Positions 8,450-18,753 of a stretch of 64,000 nt of DNA are shown here, piece by piece. Below the pieces are notes generated by a model. That model ran no database searches. It had not been told where the DNA came from and saw only the letters and a program-made list of their open reading frames with translations. Within the stretch, counting starts at the first letter, position 1; each line of letters opens with the position of its first letter. Where the stretch lies: contig NZ_BRLB01000021.1 of NCBI RefSeq assembly GCF_027923465.1, positions 1 through 64,000 on the forward strand. The letters are read 5' to 3'. Both the position numbers and the translations under genes were made by a program. This DNA is from Vallitalea longa. GTDB taxonomy: Bacteria; Bacillota; Clostridia; Lachnospirales; Vallitaleaceae.

Positions 8450-10549
8450 ATGTCTAGAGTATATTCATTAGAATTAGCAGGTAGGACACTATCTGTTGAA
8501 ATTGGCAAAGTTGCCGAACAAGCTAATGGAGCTGCATTATTAAGATATGGTAATACTGTTGTATTAACCACTGCTACAGCTTCAGAAAAACCACGTGAAG
8601 GAATTGATTTTTTCCCATTAAGCGTTGATTACCAAGAACGTCTATATTCAGTAGGAAAAATACCAGGTGGTTTCATTAAGAGAGAGGGAAAACCTACAGA
8701 AAATGCTGTACTGACTTCAAGAGTAATTGATAGACCTATCAGACCATTATTCCCAAAAGATTACAGAAATGACTGTGCTATCGTTAATACAGTACTATCT
8801 GTTGACCAAGATTGTCAACCTGAATTACTTGCCATGATTGGATCATCTATAGCATTATCAATATCAGATATACCATTCCAAGGACCTACAAGTTCTATTA
8901 TGGTTGGATATGTAGATGGAGAATTTGTTATTAATCCTACAGCCGACCAAAGAGAAAAATCCAAATTAGCTTTAACAGTTGCATCTACTAGTGAAAAAGT
9001 TGTTATGATTGAAGCTGGTGCTGACGAAATACCAGAAGAGACTATGGTACAAGCAATATTTAAAGCTCATGAAGAAAATCAAAAAGTTGTAGAATGGATT
9101 AATGAAATAGTTGAAAAAGAAGGAAAAGAAAAGGCCGGTTACGAACAATCAATTGTTCCAGAAGAAGTATACGAAGCAATCGTTGACTATGTAGGCGATG
9201 AAAGAATGGAAACTGCTGTATTCACTGATGTAAAACAAGAAAGACAAGAGAGAATATCAGCAATTACAGATGAACTTACTGAGAAATTCCAGGAAGAACA
9301 TGAAGACTGGTTAGAATATATAGGCGAAGCAATATACAAATACCAAAAACAAACTGTAAGAAGAATGATTTTAAAAGACCACAAAAGACCAGACGGTCGT
9401 GCTCTCGACGAAATCAGGAAATTGAAGTCTGAAGTAGACTTATTACCTAATACACATGGTTCAGCATTATTCAGCCGTGGACAAACTCAAGTTCTTACAA
9501 TAACAACATTAGGTCCACTAGGAGAAGTTCAAGTACTTGATGGATTAGATGAATTAGAAACATCTAAGAGATATATACATCATTATAACTTCCCATCATA
9601 TTCTGTTGGTGAAACAAGACCATCAAGAGGACCTGGACGTAGAGAAATAGGTCACGGTGCATTAGCTGAAAGAGCATTACTACCAGTAATACCTTCAGAA
9701 GAAGAGTTCCCATATGCAATAAGACTCGTATCTGAAGTACTAAGCTCCAACGGTTCAACTTCACAAGGAAGTATCTGTGCAAGTACATTATCACTTATGG
9801 CATCTGGTGTACCAATCAAAGCACCAGTAGCAGGTATCTCAGTTGGACTTGTAACAGGTGAGACTGACGATGATTATGTAATGCTAACAGATATTCAAGG
9901 ACTTGAAGACTTCTTCGGAGATATGGACTTCAAGGTAGCAGGAACACAAAAAGGAATCACTGCAATCCAAATGGATATTAAGATACATGGACTTACTAAT
10001 GAAATAATAGAAAAAGCTATATATCAAACTAGAAGAGCTAGATTATTTATCCTAGACGAAGTTATGTTGAAAACTATTGACGAACCAAGAAAAGAATTAT
10101 CTGATATGGCACCAAAGATTTTCCAAACTAAGATTGACCCAGAAAAGATAAGCGAAGTTATCGGACCTCGTGGAAAAACTATCAATAAGATAATTGATGA
10201 AACTGGAGTTAAGATTGATATCGAAGACGATGGAAGAATCTTCATCTGTGGTGTAGACAGCAAAGCTACTGACAAAGCGTTAAAGATCATTGAATCAATC
10301 GCTAAAGATATTGAAGTAGGCAAGATCTATACTGGAAAAGTTGCAAGAATCACTAAATTCGGTGCATTCGTTGAAATCGCTCCAGGAAAAGATGGACTTG
10401 TACACATATCAAAACTTGCTCATGAAAGAGTAGCAAAAGTTGAAGATGTTGTCAGCATAGGAGATGAAATCCTAGTTAAGGTTACAGAAATAGATCGTCA
10501 AGGAAGAATTAATCTATCAAGAAAAGATGCATTACCAAAAGAGAAATAA
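8450..10549 (+). CDS. pnp: Polyribonucleotide nucleotidyltransferase (PNPase)
   Basis: PNPase is a phosphorolytic 3'-5' exoribonuclease of mRNA decay. The 699-residue protein has two RNase PH domains (about 1-230 and 310-540) flanking a helical linker. [21 protein letters not shown] in the second core is the phosphate/catalytic region. A KH domain follows ([21 protein letters not shown], about 565-585), then an S1 domain (about 622-692). GAAGGGAG precedes the ATG. It is a single-gene unit with an unusual upstream inverted repeat and a downstream terminator. The pnp mRNA of E. coli is autoregulated through a leader stem; the repeat here makes a similar arrangement plausible. Confidence 0.97.
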   Translation: MSRVYSLELAGRTLSVEIGKVAEQANGAALLRYGNTVVLTTATASEKPREGIDFFPLSVDYQERLYSVGKIPGGFIKREGKPTENAVLTSRVIDRPIRPLFPKDYRNDCAIVNTVLSVDQDCQPELLAMIGSSIALSISDIPFQGPTSSIMVGYVDGEFVINPTADQREKSKLALTVASTSEKVVMIEAGADEIPEETMVQAIFKAHEENQKVVEWINEIVEKEGKEKAGYEQSIVPEEVYEAIVDYVGDERMETAVFTDVKQERQERISAITDELTEKFQEEHEDWLEYIGEAIYKYQKQTVRRMILKDHKRPDGRALDEIRKLKSEVDLLPNTHGSALFSRGQTQVLTITTLGPLGEVQVLDGLDELETSKRYIHHYNFPSYSVGETRPSRGPGRREIGHGALAERALLPVIPSEEEFPYAIRLVSEVLSSNGSTSQGSICASTLSLMASGVPIKAPVAGISVGLVTGETDDDYVMLTDIQGLEDFFGDMDFKVAGTQKGITAIQMDIKIHGLTNEIIEKAIYQTRRARLFILDEVMLKTIDEPRKELSDMAPKIFQTKIDPEKISEVIGPRGKTINKIIDETGVKIDIEDDGRIFICGVDSKATDKALKIIESIAKDIEVGKIYTGKVARITKFGAFVEIAPGKDGLVHISKLAHERVAKVEDVVSIGDEILVKVTEIDRQGRINLSRKDALPKEK

Positions 10550-10593
10550 TTGTTGATATATATATTGGAAGTTTAGTAGCTTGATTATGGTAT

Positions 10594-10627
10594 GAATTAA
10601 AGGAGGGTGTCTACCCTTTTTTAATTC
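10594..10627 (+). terminator. Terminator after pnp
   Basis: GAATTAAAGGAGGGT (10594-10608) pairs with ACCCTTTTTTAATTC (10613-10627) around a GTCT loop, with two G-T wobbles. The T run lies in the 3' arm of the 15-bp stem, as in many Firmicute terminators. The A-rich left arm means it could also act on the other strand. Confidence 0.7.
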
Positions 10628-10687
10628 TTCTTGCTTTTATCGTGTTGAAGCAAATACACATAATGTATTATTATAAATTATTATTTA

Positions 10688-10696
10688 TGATACAAT
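10688..10696 (+). promoter_or_regulatory. Extended -10 promoter for the M16 peptidase-dut pair
   Basis: TGATACAAT is an extended -10 element (TGnTACAAT) at 10688-10696, 31 bp before the start codon. The expected -35 position carries only TTATTA-like sequence, consistent with reliance on the extended -10. Confidence 0.45.
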
Positions 10697-10727
10697 GACG
10701 GATTAAGCAATTTTTGGAGGATAGAGA

Positions 10728-11990
10728 ATGGTTAAAATGAAAACTATGGACAATGGATTATGTGTAGTTGGTGAAGAAAATTCATTCGTACGCTCCATTG
10801 CACTTGGAATATGGATAAGAAATGGTTCGATAGATGAAAATAAAAAGAATAATGGAATTTCCCACTTCATAGAACATATGATGTTCAAAGGAACAGAAAA
10901 AAGAACAGCAAAAGATATCGCTGACGAAATGTCAGAAGTTGGTGGTAGAATCAATGCATTTACAGGAAAAGAATATATGTGCTACTATGCTCATACACTT
11001 GATAACCATATAGATGTAGCACTTGATGTCCTATCTGATATGATACTCAATTCTTCTATGAAACCCGAAGATATGAAAAAAGAAAAAGGTGTCATATTAG
11101 AAGAAATAAATATGTATGAAGATTCACCAGAAGAGATTGTTCATGATCTGATTCAAGAAGAAGCTTGGAGCGGTTCTACGTTAGGTTATAACATTCTTGG
11201 AACAGAAGAACTAATTAACAATTTTACCAAAGAAGATATCAAGGACTATATGTCCAAATATTATATACCAGAAAATATTGTCATATCAGTAGTGGGAAAA
11301 TTTGATTTTGATGAAATGTTCGAAAAAATAAGCAATAAGTTTTCTGCACTAAAAAGTAGAAAAAGAATTCCTAGAATAGATAAACTAGATTACAAAAAAT
11401 GTTTTGTAACCAAGGATAAAGACATTGAACAAGTTCATCTATGTCTATCTTTTCCAAGCATTCCATATAACTCTGATGATATATATATTTTATCCATACT
11501 CAACACTATTCTTGGAGGCGGAATCAACTCAAGACTATTCCAAACAATACGTGAAGAAAAGGGACTGGCATATTCTATATATTCATATGTAGAATCTTAC
11601 AATATCGCAGGCATGCTTAATATATATGCAGCGACCAACCCTACTCAGATAGAACAAGTTATCCTAAGTGTTATGGACGAAATCAATCTTCTACTAGAAA
11701 AAGGAATAGACGAAAAAGAATTGAATCAGACAAAAGAACAACTAAAGAGTAACCTGATAATAGGACTGGAAAACATGAATTCCAGAATGTCAAGTTACGG
11801 AAAAACAAAACTCATGATAGATAGAATCAAAACACAGGATGAAATGATAGAAGGAATCAACGCTGTTAACCTAGACAGTTTCATTAACTTCGCCAAAAAA
11901 ACATTCAATTACAGCGAGATGAGTACCTCTCTCGTTGGAAGACATAAAGATATAGATATCGAAAGGATAAAAAATATATGCATAAGATAA
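10728..11990 (+). CDS. M16-family zinc metallopeptidase (processing-peptidase type)
   Basis: A soluble M16B peptidase related to Bacillus YmxG and mitochondrial processing peptidase beta. The inverted zinc motif HFIEH lies at residues 46-50 (His46, Glu49, His50). A third zinc ligand is expected at Glu126 in [11 protein letters not shown], 76 residues after His50 as is typical. The C-terminal M16 domain includes [24 protein letters not shown]. With 420 residues it is a normal single-chain, two-domain member. GGAGG precedes the ATG. It lies directly after pnp, the conserved pnp-ymxG neighbourhood, and overlaps dut by 13 nt. The physiological substrate is unknown. Confidence 0.9.
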   Translation: MVKMKTMDNGLCVVGEENSFVRSIALGIWIRNGSIDENKKNNGISHFIEHMMFKGTEKRTAKDIADEMSEVGGRINAFTGKEYMCYYAHTLDNHIDVALDVLSDMILNSSMKPEDMKKEKGVILEEINMYEDSPEEIVHDLIQEEAWSGSTLGYNILGTEELINNFTKEDIKDYMSKYYIPENIVISVVGKFDFDEMFEKISNKFSALKSRKRIPRIDKLDYKKCFVTKDKDIEQVHLCLSFPSIPYNSDDIYILSILNTILGGGINSRLFQTIREEKGLAYSIYSYVESYNIAGMLNIYAATNPTQIEQVILSVMDEINLLLEKGIDEKELNQTKEQLKSNLIIGLENMNSRMSSYGKTKLMIDRIKTQDEMIEGINAVNLDSFINFAKKTFNYSEMSTSLVGRHKDIDIERIKNICIR

Positions 11991-12427
11991 AAGTCTATGT
12001 AGAGCAGACAGACAGTGGAAAGACATTACCATTACCCAAGTATATGAGTACAGATGCAGCAGGGATGGATCTATACGCTTGCTTAGAAGATGACGTGTTA
12101 TTAGAAAAAGGTAAAATAAAATTGATACCGGCAGGTATCAAGATAGCCCTCCCCTCTGGATATGAAGCTCAGATTAGACCTAGAAGTGGCCTTGCATTAA
12201 AACATGGTATAAGCCTTGTCAATACTCCAGGGACTATAGATGCAGATTACAGGGGAGAAATCAAAGTAATAATGATCAACTTTGGTGAAGAAGATTTTCT
12301 CATCAAACACGGAGAAAGAATTGCTCAAATGGTAATCAATAAAATAGAGCAAGTCGACTTAGAAGTAACAGATACATTAGAAGAAACAACTAGAGGTTCA
12401 GGAGGCTTCGGTCATACTGGCAAATAA
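11978..12427 (+). CDS. dut: dUTP diphosphatase
   Basis: A trimeric dUTPase that hydrolyses dUTP to dUMP and pyrophosphate. All five family motifs are recognisable in 149 residues: [38 protein letters not shown] and the glycine-rich C-terminal [10 protein letters not shown]. The ATG lies inside the 3' end of the M16 peptidase gene, 11 nt after AAAGGA, so expression is coupled to that gene. A terminator follows. Confidence 0.96.
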   Translation: MHKIKVYVEQTDSGKTLPLPKYMSTDAAGMDLYACLEDDVLLEKGKIKLIPAGIKIALPSGYEAQIRPRSGLALKHGISLVNTPGTIDADYRGEIKVIMINFGEEDFLIKHGERIAQMVINKIEQVDLEVTDTLEETTRGSGGFGHTGK

Positions 12428-12444
12428 ATATATATATAGTAAAT

Positions 12445-12480
12445 AAGCCTTATGAAACTTAAACGTAAGGCTTTTATATT
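12445..12480 (+). terminator. Terminator after dut
   Basis: AAGCCTTA (12445-12452) pairs with TAAGGCTT (12466-12473) around a 13-nt loop, followed by TTATATT. Confidence 0.6.
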
Positions 12481-12576
12481 ATAATCGTTGATGTTATACT
12501 TAAAAGGAGTCATACAGTGTTATTATACATGACCTTATATAACTTACGTGTTAAAAAAAATTAATGAGGTGGTTAA

Positions 12577-13707
12577 ATGCAGTATAAGTTATTTGGGAAA
12601 ACGAATGAAGAGGTATCAAGACTAGGTTTCGGCTGCATGAGGTTTCAGACTAAAAACGGATACAGTAGAAAAATAGACGAGGAAATTGCACTTAAGCAGG
12701 TACGTTATGCTATTGACAATGGTGTTAATTATATAGATACTGCATATAATTATCACGGAGGAGAAAGTGAGAAGCTAGTTGCAAAAGTTCTAAAAGATGG
12801 TTATAGAGAAAAGGTTAAATTAGCTACTAAATTACCTTCATGGTTAATTAAATCAAGAGAAGATATGGATAAATATCTTAATGAACAGCTAGAGAAATTA
12901 GAAACAGATCATATAGATTTCTATCTATTACATACACTCAACAAGAAATTCTGGAATACATTAAAAGAAAATGATGTATTAGACTTCTTAGAAAGCATAG
13001 TGAAAGATGGACGAGTTAAACATGTTGGTTTTTCATTTCATGATGAACTAAGCTTATTCAAAGAAATTGTTGACTCTTATGATTGGGATTTCTGCCAGAT
13101 ACAGTATAACTATTTAGATGAAAATTATCAAGCAGGTACAGAAGGACTAAAATATGCAAAAGCAAAAGGTATGGGTGTAGTCATAATGGAACCATTAAGA
13201 GGTGGTAATCTTTCCAAGAAAGTTCCAGATGATATAAAAGCCATATGGGACAAGGCTGATATCAAGAGATCACCTGCTGAATGGGCATTGAAATTCATAT
13301 TCAATCATCCTGAAGTAGATGTAGTCCTAAGTGGAATGAATGAGATGGAGCATATAGAGGAAAATATCAGGATTGCTTCAGAGACTACCCCTAATTCACT
13401 TACTGACAAGGAAATACAACTAATCAATAATGTAAAAGAAGAATATAAAAATAAGATTAAAGTCGGTTGTACAAAATGTGCTTACTGTATGCCATGTCCA
13501 AAAGGTGTAGATATACCTGCTTGCTTTTCGTTATACAATGAATCTTCCATGTTTGACTTTGATATGGCTAAACTGGAATATAGTAAATTTGTTAAAAAAG
13601 AGAATAAAGCAAGCGCATGTATTGAATGTGGACAGTGTGAAGAGAAATGTCCACAACATTTGAACATAAGAGAGAAACTAAAAGAAGTTGAAGAGCTTTT
13701 TGAATAG
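12577..13707 (+). CDS. Aldo/keto reductase with C-terminal ferredoxin domain
   Basis: The N-terminal 280 residues form an aldo/keto reductase barrel with the expected tetrad: Asp54 and Tyr59 in YIDTAYNYHGGE, Lys85 in KLATKLP and His119 in FYLLHTL. The C-terminal tail carries two cysteine clusters, Cys298/301/304/308 (CTKCAYCMPCP) and Cys348/351/354/358 (CIECGQCEEKCP), suited to two [4Fe-4S] clusters. This combination is common in anaerobes; the substrate is unknown. It could pass electrons between NAD(P)H and ferredoxin, but that is inferred. GAGGTGG precedes the ATG and the gene is monocistronic. Confidence 0.92.
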   Translation: MQYKLFGKTNEEVSRLGFGCMRFQTKNGYSRKIDEEIALKQVRYAIDNGVNYIDTAYNYHGGESEKLVAKVLKDGYREKVKLATKLPSWLIKSREDMDKYLNEQLEKLETDHIDFYLLHTLNKKFWNTLKENDVLDFLESIVKDGRVKHVGFSFHDELSLFKEIVDSYDWDFCQIQYNYLDENYQAGTEGLKYAKAKGMGVVIMEPLRGGNLSKKVPDDIKAIWDKADIKRSPAEWALKFIFNHPEVDVVLSGMNEMEHIEENIRIASETTPNSLTDKEIQLINNVKEEYKNKIKVGCTKCAYCMPCPKGVDIPACFSLYNESSMFDFDMAKLEYSKFVKKENKASACIECGQCEEKCPQHLNIREKLKEVEELFE

Positions 13708-13708
13708 T

Positions 13709-13735
13709 AGGAGATGCCTAAGGCATCTCCTTTTT
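13709..13735 (+). terminator. Terminator after the aldo/keto reductase
   Basis: GGAGATGCC (13710-13718) pairs with GGCATCTCC (13722-13730) around TAA, followed by TTTTT. It starts 3 nt after the stop codon and is a textbook intrinsic terminator. Confidence 0.9.
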
Positions 13736-13807
13736 CGATAATATACAATTTTCATTCATTTCTAGCATGGTTTTGTAGAGTAAAATGTTTTTTTGTAACA
13801 TATTTTA

Positions 13808-13836
13808 TTGTATATTATAGAAAAATTTGGTATAGT
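13808..13836 (+). promoter_or_regulatory. Promoter for the VanZ-like gene
   Basis: TTGTAT (13808-13813) and TATAGT (13831-13836) are 17 bp apart, and TGG directly before the -10 gives an extended -10. The start codon is 65 bp downstream. Confidence 0.5.
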
Positions 13837-13901
13837 ATATAAAGATGAAATTTATGGAAACAGATTTCAGAGTATTAAAACAAGGATGTGCATTAATTTA
13901 A

Positions 13902-14381
13902 ATGAACATAAAAAAAATAATAGTAATAATAGTTATACTAGCGTTAATGGTTGGAATAAATTTGTTTTCTTCTCAGACAGCTACTGAATCAGACAGAGTA
14001 TCATCAAAGATAGCAAAGACTGTAGTAACAAAATTAGGGATCATAACAGAGGAACAAGCTCAAGATGATTCCCATCCAATAATCGAACAAGCTGATCATA
14101 TTATCAGGAAAGCAGCTCATTTCAGTATTTATTTTTTCCTTGCGTTCATATTATATATATTTTTTTATTGGCAAATGAAAAATCCATGGAAGGCGTTTTT
14201 TATTGCTTGGATTATTGCGATTGTTTATGCCATGTTTGATGAATATCATCAGACTTTTGTCAATGGGAGAAGCGGAGAGATAAGAGATGTTATTATAGAT
14301 AGTTCGGGAGCATTGTGTGGAATATTGGTATGTAAAGTGATTATGTTATTTATAAATAAGAAAAAAGGGGAAAAATATTAA
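13902..14381 (+). CDS. VanZ-like family membrane protein
   Basis: A 159-residue integral membrane protein of the VanZ-like family. Residues 4-23 form the first hydrophobic segment, and three more helices follow (about 75-90, 100-115 and 135-152). Conserved family features are HIIRKAAHFSIYFFLAFILY and YAMFDEYHQTFVNGRSGEIRDVIIDSSGALCG. VanZ gives low-level teicoplanin resistance in enterococci, but most homologues have unknown roles and no resistance is implied. The Shine-Dalgarno is weak: AAGGATG is 13 nt upstream. The gene stands alone before the polysaccharide cluster. Confidence 0.85.
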   Translation: MNIKKIIVIIVILALMVGINLFSSQTATESDRVSSKIAKTVVTKLGIITEEQAQDDSHPIIEQADHIIRKAAHFSIYFFLAFILYIFFYWQMKNPWKAFFIAWIIAIVYAMFDEYHQTFVNGRSGEIRDVIIDSSGALCGILVCKVIMLFINKKKGEKY

Positions 14382-14415
14382 TATATGTATATTAATATAT
14401 AAATTATTTTTTGTG

Positions 14416-14443
14416 TTGACATACAAATAAAGAGTTGTATAAT
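14416..14443 (+). promoter_or_regulatory. Consensus promoter of the polysaccharide cluster
   Basis: Perfect TTGACA (14416-14421) and TATAAT (14438-14443) boxes are 16 bp apart, with about 80 nt of leader. No further terminator was recognised until 36.8 kb, so this promoter may drive a very long transcript, helped by internal promoters. Confidence 0.8.
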
Positions 14444-14531
14444 GTTATGTGGTACATATATATGAAATTATTTTGTGTAATGTTATCAATGTTTTTTAGA
14501 GTATTAAATTTAAAATAAAGAGGGAGTTATT

Positions 14532-15743
14532 ATGAATGAAAAGATAGTTCGAAACATATCTTTCTCACCGCCAGATATTACTGATGCGGAGATAAATGAA
14601 GTGATTAAAGCGATGAAGTCTGGTTGGATTACAACTGGTCCAAGAACTAAAAAATTAGAAAAAGAAATAGCTGAATATATTGGTGTTAATAAAGCAGTAT
14701 GTTTTAATTCGGCAACATCTGCAATGGAGATGACATTACGTATTTTAGGTGTAGGGCCTGGAGACGAAGTTATTACATCTGCATATACATATACTGCATC
14801 AGCCTCAGTTATAAATCATGTTGGTGCAAAGATTATTTTGGTTGACACAGCGCCTAATTCATTTGAAATGGACTATGAACAACTTGCTGATGCAATTACA
14901 GAGAATACAAAAGTTATTATTCCTGTTGATTTAGCAGGTAAAATGTGTGATTATGATAAGATATTTAAAATTGTAGAAAGCAAAAAAGAACTATTTAAAC
15001 CAAATAATACAATTCAAGAACTATTTAATAGGATAATCATAATGGCAGATTCAGCTCATGCTTTTGGTGCTAAAAGAAAAGGTCTTATCTGTGGGCAAGT
15101 AGCAGATTTTACATGTTTCTCATTTCATGCAGTTAAAAACCTCACTACTTCTGAGGGAGGGGCTGCTGTTTGGCGTAATAATACGGGATTAAATGATGAA
15201 GAACTATATAAACAATATATGCTATATAGTTTACATGGCCAATCTAAGGATGCATTAGCCAAGACAAAAAAAGGTGCATGGGAATATGATATTGTTTATC
15301 CTGCGTATAAGTGTAATATGACTGATATTCTTGCGTCACTTGGGCTTGTTCAGTTAAGTAGATATAATAAATTGTTAAAGAGACGTAAGCAAATTGTAGA
15401 GATGTATGATAAAGCACTTAAACCGTTAGGCATAATGAGTTTACAGCACTATGGTGATGATTTTTCTTCTAGTGGACATCTTTATTTAGCTAGAATACCT
15501 GAGATTGAAGAGGCAAAGAGAAATGAAATTATTATAAAAATGGCTGAAGCAGGTGTAGCATGTAATGTTCATTATAAACCATTACCTATGTTTACAGCGT
15601 ATAAAAATTTAGGGTTTGATATTAAGCATTATCCTAATGCTTATGATATGTATAAGAATGAGATTACTTTCCCACTTCATACGTTACTTAGTGATGATGA
15701 TATACAATATATAATTAATAACTTAAAGATAATTTTAGACTAA
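14532..15743 (+). CDS. DegT/DnrJ/EryC1/StrS-family aminotransferase
   Basis: A PLP-dependent nucleotide-sugar transaminase that would install an amino group on a 4-keto sugar during polysaccharide precursor synthesis. The 403 residues contain GDEVITSAYTYTASASVINHVGA, DSAHAFGAKRKG and CFSFHAVKNLTTSEGG. The lysine of that last motif, Lys202, is the expected PLP-binding residue. GAGGGAG precedes the ATG. It is the first gene after the consensus promoter. The EpsC/CapD-type dehydratase at 32248 could supply its 4-keto substrate. The exact sugar cannot be read from the sequence. Confidence 0.92.
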   Translation: MNEKIVRNISFSPPDITDAEINEVIKAMKSGWITTGPRTKKLEKEIAEYIGVNKAVCFNSATSAMEMTLRILGVGPGDEVITSAYTYTASASVINHVGAKIILVDTAPNSFEMDYEQLADAITENTKVIIPVDLAGKMCDYDKIFKIVESKKELFKPNNTIQELFNRIIIMADSAHAFGAKRKGLICGQVADFTCFSFHAVKNLTTSEGGAAVWRNNTGLNDEELYKQYMLYSLHGQSKDALAKTKKGAWEYDIVYPAYKCNMTDILASLGLVQLSRYNKLLKRRKQIVEMYDKALKPLGIMSLQHYGDDFSSSGHLYLARIPEIEEAKRNEIIIKMAEAGVACNVHYKPLPMFTAYKNLGFDIKHYPNAYDMYKNEITFPLHTLLSDDDIQYIINNLKIILD

Positions 15744-15765
15744 TATAAATATGGAGGAATGGTAA

Positions 15766-16488
15766 GTGTTGTTAAGAAAATGGGATGACTTACCCAGCAA
15801 TATGAAAAACGCTAGTGTTAAGGAATATTATGATATATTGTGTAAAAAAAGATTTAGCTTATTATTAAAACGTATATTTGATATAATATTTGCTATTCTT
15901 ATTTTTATAGTTTTATCACCTATATTTATTGTTTTAAGTATTATAATTAAAATAGATTCTAAAGGACCAATTATGTTTAGACAAGTAAGGATAACTCAAT
16001 ATGGAAAACCCTTTAGAATTTATAAATTCCGTACTATGGTTGTTAATGCGGAAAAATTAGGATCTCAAGTAACAACTAAAAATGATGTTAGGGTAACAAG
16101 GGTTGGAAAATTTTTAAGAAAATATCGATTAGATGAGTTTCCTCAATTATTTAATATAATTACAGGTGATATGAGTTTTGTTGGTACTAGGCCTGAAGTT
16201 AGTAAATATGTTGAAAGATATACGGAAAAAATGATTGCTACTTTACTACTTCCTGCCGGTGTTACTTCTGAAGCTAGTATACAGTATAAGGATGAAGAGT
16301 TAGTATTAACTTTAGCTGAAGCTGCTAATGAGACCTATGTAAAAAAAGTGCTACCAGAAAAGATGAAGTATAACTTAAGGAGTATTGAGGCATTTAGTTT
16401 CCTTGGAGATATCAGAACAATGATTAGAACAGTAGTGGTTGTTGTAAAGAAACATGATATTAAATTAAATGTAGATATAAATGGTTAA
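15766..16488 (+). CDS. Initiating sugar-phosphate transferase (bacterial sugar transferase family)
   Basis: A membrane enzyme that transfers a sugar-1-phosphate from a nucleotide sugar to undecaprenyl phosphate, the first step of repeat-unit assembly. Residues about 38-62 form the single reentrant/transmembrane helix (IFDIIFAILIFIVLSPIFIVL). The catalytic part shows KFRTMVVNAE, RKYRLDEFPQLFNIITGDMSFVGTRPEV and a basic tail. At 240 residues it is the short monotopic form without a WbaP-like N-terminal domain. The start is GTG at 15766, nine bases after GGAGG. It lies 22 bp after the transaminase. Confidence 0.93.
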   Translation: MLLRKWDDLPSNMKNASVKEYYDILCKKRFSLLLKRIFDIIFAILIFIVLSPIFIVLSIIIKIDSKGPIMFRQVRITQYGKPFRIYKFRTMVVNAEKLGSQVTTKNDVRVTRVGKFLRKYRLDEFPQLFNIITGDMSFVGTRPEVSKYVERYTEKMIATLLLPAGVTSEASIQYKDEELVLTLAEAANETYVKKVLPEKMKYNLRSIEAFSFLGDIRTMIRTVVVVVKKHDIKLNVDING

Positions 16489-16572
16489 AATAAAAAGAAC
16501 CATATCTATAGTATAGACGATTTTAATTATAATTTTTATAGATTTGTTAGAAAATGTTAAGGAGGTACTGAG

Positions 16573-17595
16573 TTGTTAGTTTCATTTATAGTTGTAGCTC
16601 TTAATGCAGGAGAAAAACTTAGGAGTTTAATTCAAGATATTAATAAACAAGATTATGATCATAAATGTATTGAAATTATCTTTGTTGATGGTAATTCAGA
16701 GGATAATACAAAAGAAATAATGTATAACTTCGCAAAATCAGAGCATGACTTTAATAAAATTTGTATATTAGATAATCCTAAAAAGATATTACCTTGTGGT
16801 TGGAATATAGCTCTTAAAGAAAGCAAAGGTGATATAATTTTAAGAGTAGATGCCCATTCCTCAATACCATCTAATTTTATTCAAAAAAATGTTAGTGCTA
16901 TACAATCAGGTGAAAAGATTGTTGGTGGACATAGAATTAGCATCATTGATGAAAAAAGTGCGTGGCAGAAAACTCTTCTGATAGCAGAAACATCTTTATT
17001 TGGGAGCGGAATAGCCAGTTATAGAAGAATCAAAGAAAAGGAATATGTTAGTACTTTAGCTCATGCTGCTTATTCAAAAGAAGTGTTCAAACAAGTTGGG
17101 GGATATGATGAAAGATTAGCTAGAACTGAGGATAATGAAATCCATTATCGTATGAAAAAGGCGGGATTTAAATTTTTACTAGATCCAGATATTAAATCAT
17201 ATCATCATGCAAGAAATACTTTTACAAAGATGCTTAAGCAAAAATTCATGAATGGTTATTGGATAGGGCTTACACTTGGTGTTTCTCCAAGATGCTTTTC
17301 AGTATATCATTTTGTCCCATTGTTATTTGTGTTAGCAATTTTAAGTGGATTATTATTAAGTAATTTTGGATTTGCAGTACCGATCTTGTCTTTAGCAATA
17401 TTATATAGTTTTTTCAATATTATTAATACAGTTTTTTCAATAATTAGTAAAAGATTTGAGTTGAGTTATCTATTACTGCCAGTGTTGTTTTTTTTACTCC
17501 ATATAAGTTATGGACTAGGAACAATAAAAGGCATTTTCAAATTGCCAATTTGGTTACATGAAAATAGAGCTTTTATAAAAATAGATATTAACTGA
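16573..17595 (+). CDS. Family 2 glycosyltransferase with membrane tail
   Basis: An inverting GT-A glycosyltransferase acting on a lipid-linked repeat unit. The N-terminal 230 residues carry SFIVVALNAGEKLRSLI, IIFVDGNSEDNTKEIM, the DxD-like RVDAHSSIP and RTEDNEIHYRMKKAGF. The last 100 residues hold three or so hydrophobic helices, so the enzyme is membrane-anchored. The architecture resembles succinoglycan ExoA-type enzymes. Start is TTG at 16573, seven bases after AAGGAGG. The donor and acceptor are unknown. Confidence 0.9.
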   Translation: MLVSFIVVALNAGEKLRSLIQDINKQDYDHKCIEIIFVDGNSEDNTKEIMYNFAKSEHDFNKICILDNPKKILPCGWNIALKESKGDIILRVDAHSSIPSNFIQKNVSAIQSGEKIVGGHRISIIDEKSAWQKTLLIAETSLFGSGIASYRRIKEKEYVSTLAHAAYSKEVFKQVGGYDERLARTEDNEIHYRMKKAGFKFLLDPDIKSYHHARNTFTKMLKQKFMNGYWIGLTLGVSPRCFSVYHFVPLLFVLAILSGLLLSNFGFAVPILSLAILYSFFNIINTVFSIISKRFELSYLLLPVLFFLLHISYGLGTIKGIFKLPIWLHENRAFIKIDIN

Positions 17596-17643
17596 AATGT
17601 TAATTATTAAAAAATATAATTAAAATGAAATGAGGATGTATAA

Positions 17644-18738
17644 ATGTGGAATCATATTAAGATTATAAAAAAAATCAAGTCTATTCTGCCATCAGAGTTA
17701 AAATTAATCTTAATAAGGATAATAGTGGCTACACAGTATATTAAATATACTCTATTTCCTAAAAAAGTGCAAAACATTGACAAAAAAAAGAAAACTATAT
17801 TTATTTTATTAAGTACTGATTATTCTAACCTAGGTGATCATGCTATGACATATGCTCATATAAAATATATTAGGGAGAACAATTCTGATACTCAGGTTGT
17901 TGAAATTCTAGTAAATGATACTTTAAAATACTTAAAATATTTGTTATCAATAATAAAACCTGATGATATTTTAACTTTAAAAGGGGGAGGAAATGTTGGC
18001 CTTGAGTATTTTAGAGAGGAGTTATATAGAAGAATTTTATTGAAAAAATTTAACAAAAACAAAATTGTAATGTTTCCTCAAACTGTGTATTTTCCAAATA
18101 CATCAAAAGGTAAACGTGAATTTGTAAATACAATAAATGTTTTTACGAATCATTCTCAATTTTATGCGTTTTTTAGAGATAGGACTTCATTTGACTTAGT
18201 GAAAAATTATTTAAATAATAAAGTATTTTTAGTACCAGATATTACATTATCTTTAGGGAATTTAGGAATAAAAAATGATAGAATAGGTGTTACTATATGT
18301 CTTAGATCTGATAAAGAAGGTATTTTAACAAATAAACATAAGCAAATGGTTATAAATTGCTGTAAAAATCAATTTGAACATATAAATATAACAGATACAA
18401 TTACTGACTATCAAATATCTATTAAAGAAAGAGAAAATGAACTGAATAAAATTTGGAATACATTTTCATCATCTAGGTTAATTGTAACCGATCGTTTACA
18501 TGGGATGATATTTGCTGCAATTACAGCTACGCCGTGCATAGTTTTTAGCAACTATAATCATAAATTAATTGACCAATATAAATGGTTGGAACATCTCAAT
18601 TATATAAAATTTATAAAGTGTGAAAAGAAAGAGATATATTCAGCAATACAACAACTTAATAATATAAAAGTTATTCCATATAATGCTGAGATATATAGTG
18701 ATTTATACAGTAAAATAAATGAAATAATAATAAAATAA
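17644..18738 (+). CDS. Polysaccharide pyruvyl transferase family protein
   Basis: Members of this family add pyruvate ketals from phosphoenolpyruvate to sugars of extracellular polysaccharides. The 364 residues show STDYSNLGDHAMTYAHIKYIRE near the N-terminus, LKGGGNVGLEYFREEL, FPQTVYFPN and the C-terminal TDRLHGMIFAAITATPCIVFSNYNHK, all typical of the fold. The gene lies between two glycosyltransferases, 48 bp after the first. A second, divergent family member occurs at 25498. Which sugar is pyruvylated is not known, and some family members act on other substrates. Confidence 0.88.
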   Translation: MWNHIKIIKKIKSILPSELKLILIRIIVATQYIKYTLFPKKVQNIDKKKKTIFILLSTDYSNLGDHAMTYAHIKYIRENNSDTQVVEILVNDTLKYLKYLLSIIKPDDILTLKGGGNVGLEYFREELYRRILLKKFNKNKIVMFPQTVYFPNTSKGKREFVNTINVFTNHSQFYAFFRDRTSFDLVKNYLNNKVFLVPDITLSLGNLGIKNDRIGVTICLRSDKEGILTNKHKQMVINCCKNQFEHINITDTITDYQISIKERENELNKIWNTFSSSRLIVTDRLHGMIFAAITATPCIVFSNYNHKLIDQYKWLEHLNYIKFIKCEKKEIYSAIQQLNNIKVIPYNAEIYSDLYSKINEIIIK

Positions 18739-18753
18739 GGTGGCTTATTAATT

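Noticed and set aside
13902-14381. Glycopeptide resistance determinant
   Set aside because: VanZ-like proteins are widespread without resistance, and no vanHAX or vanRS genes are present.
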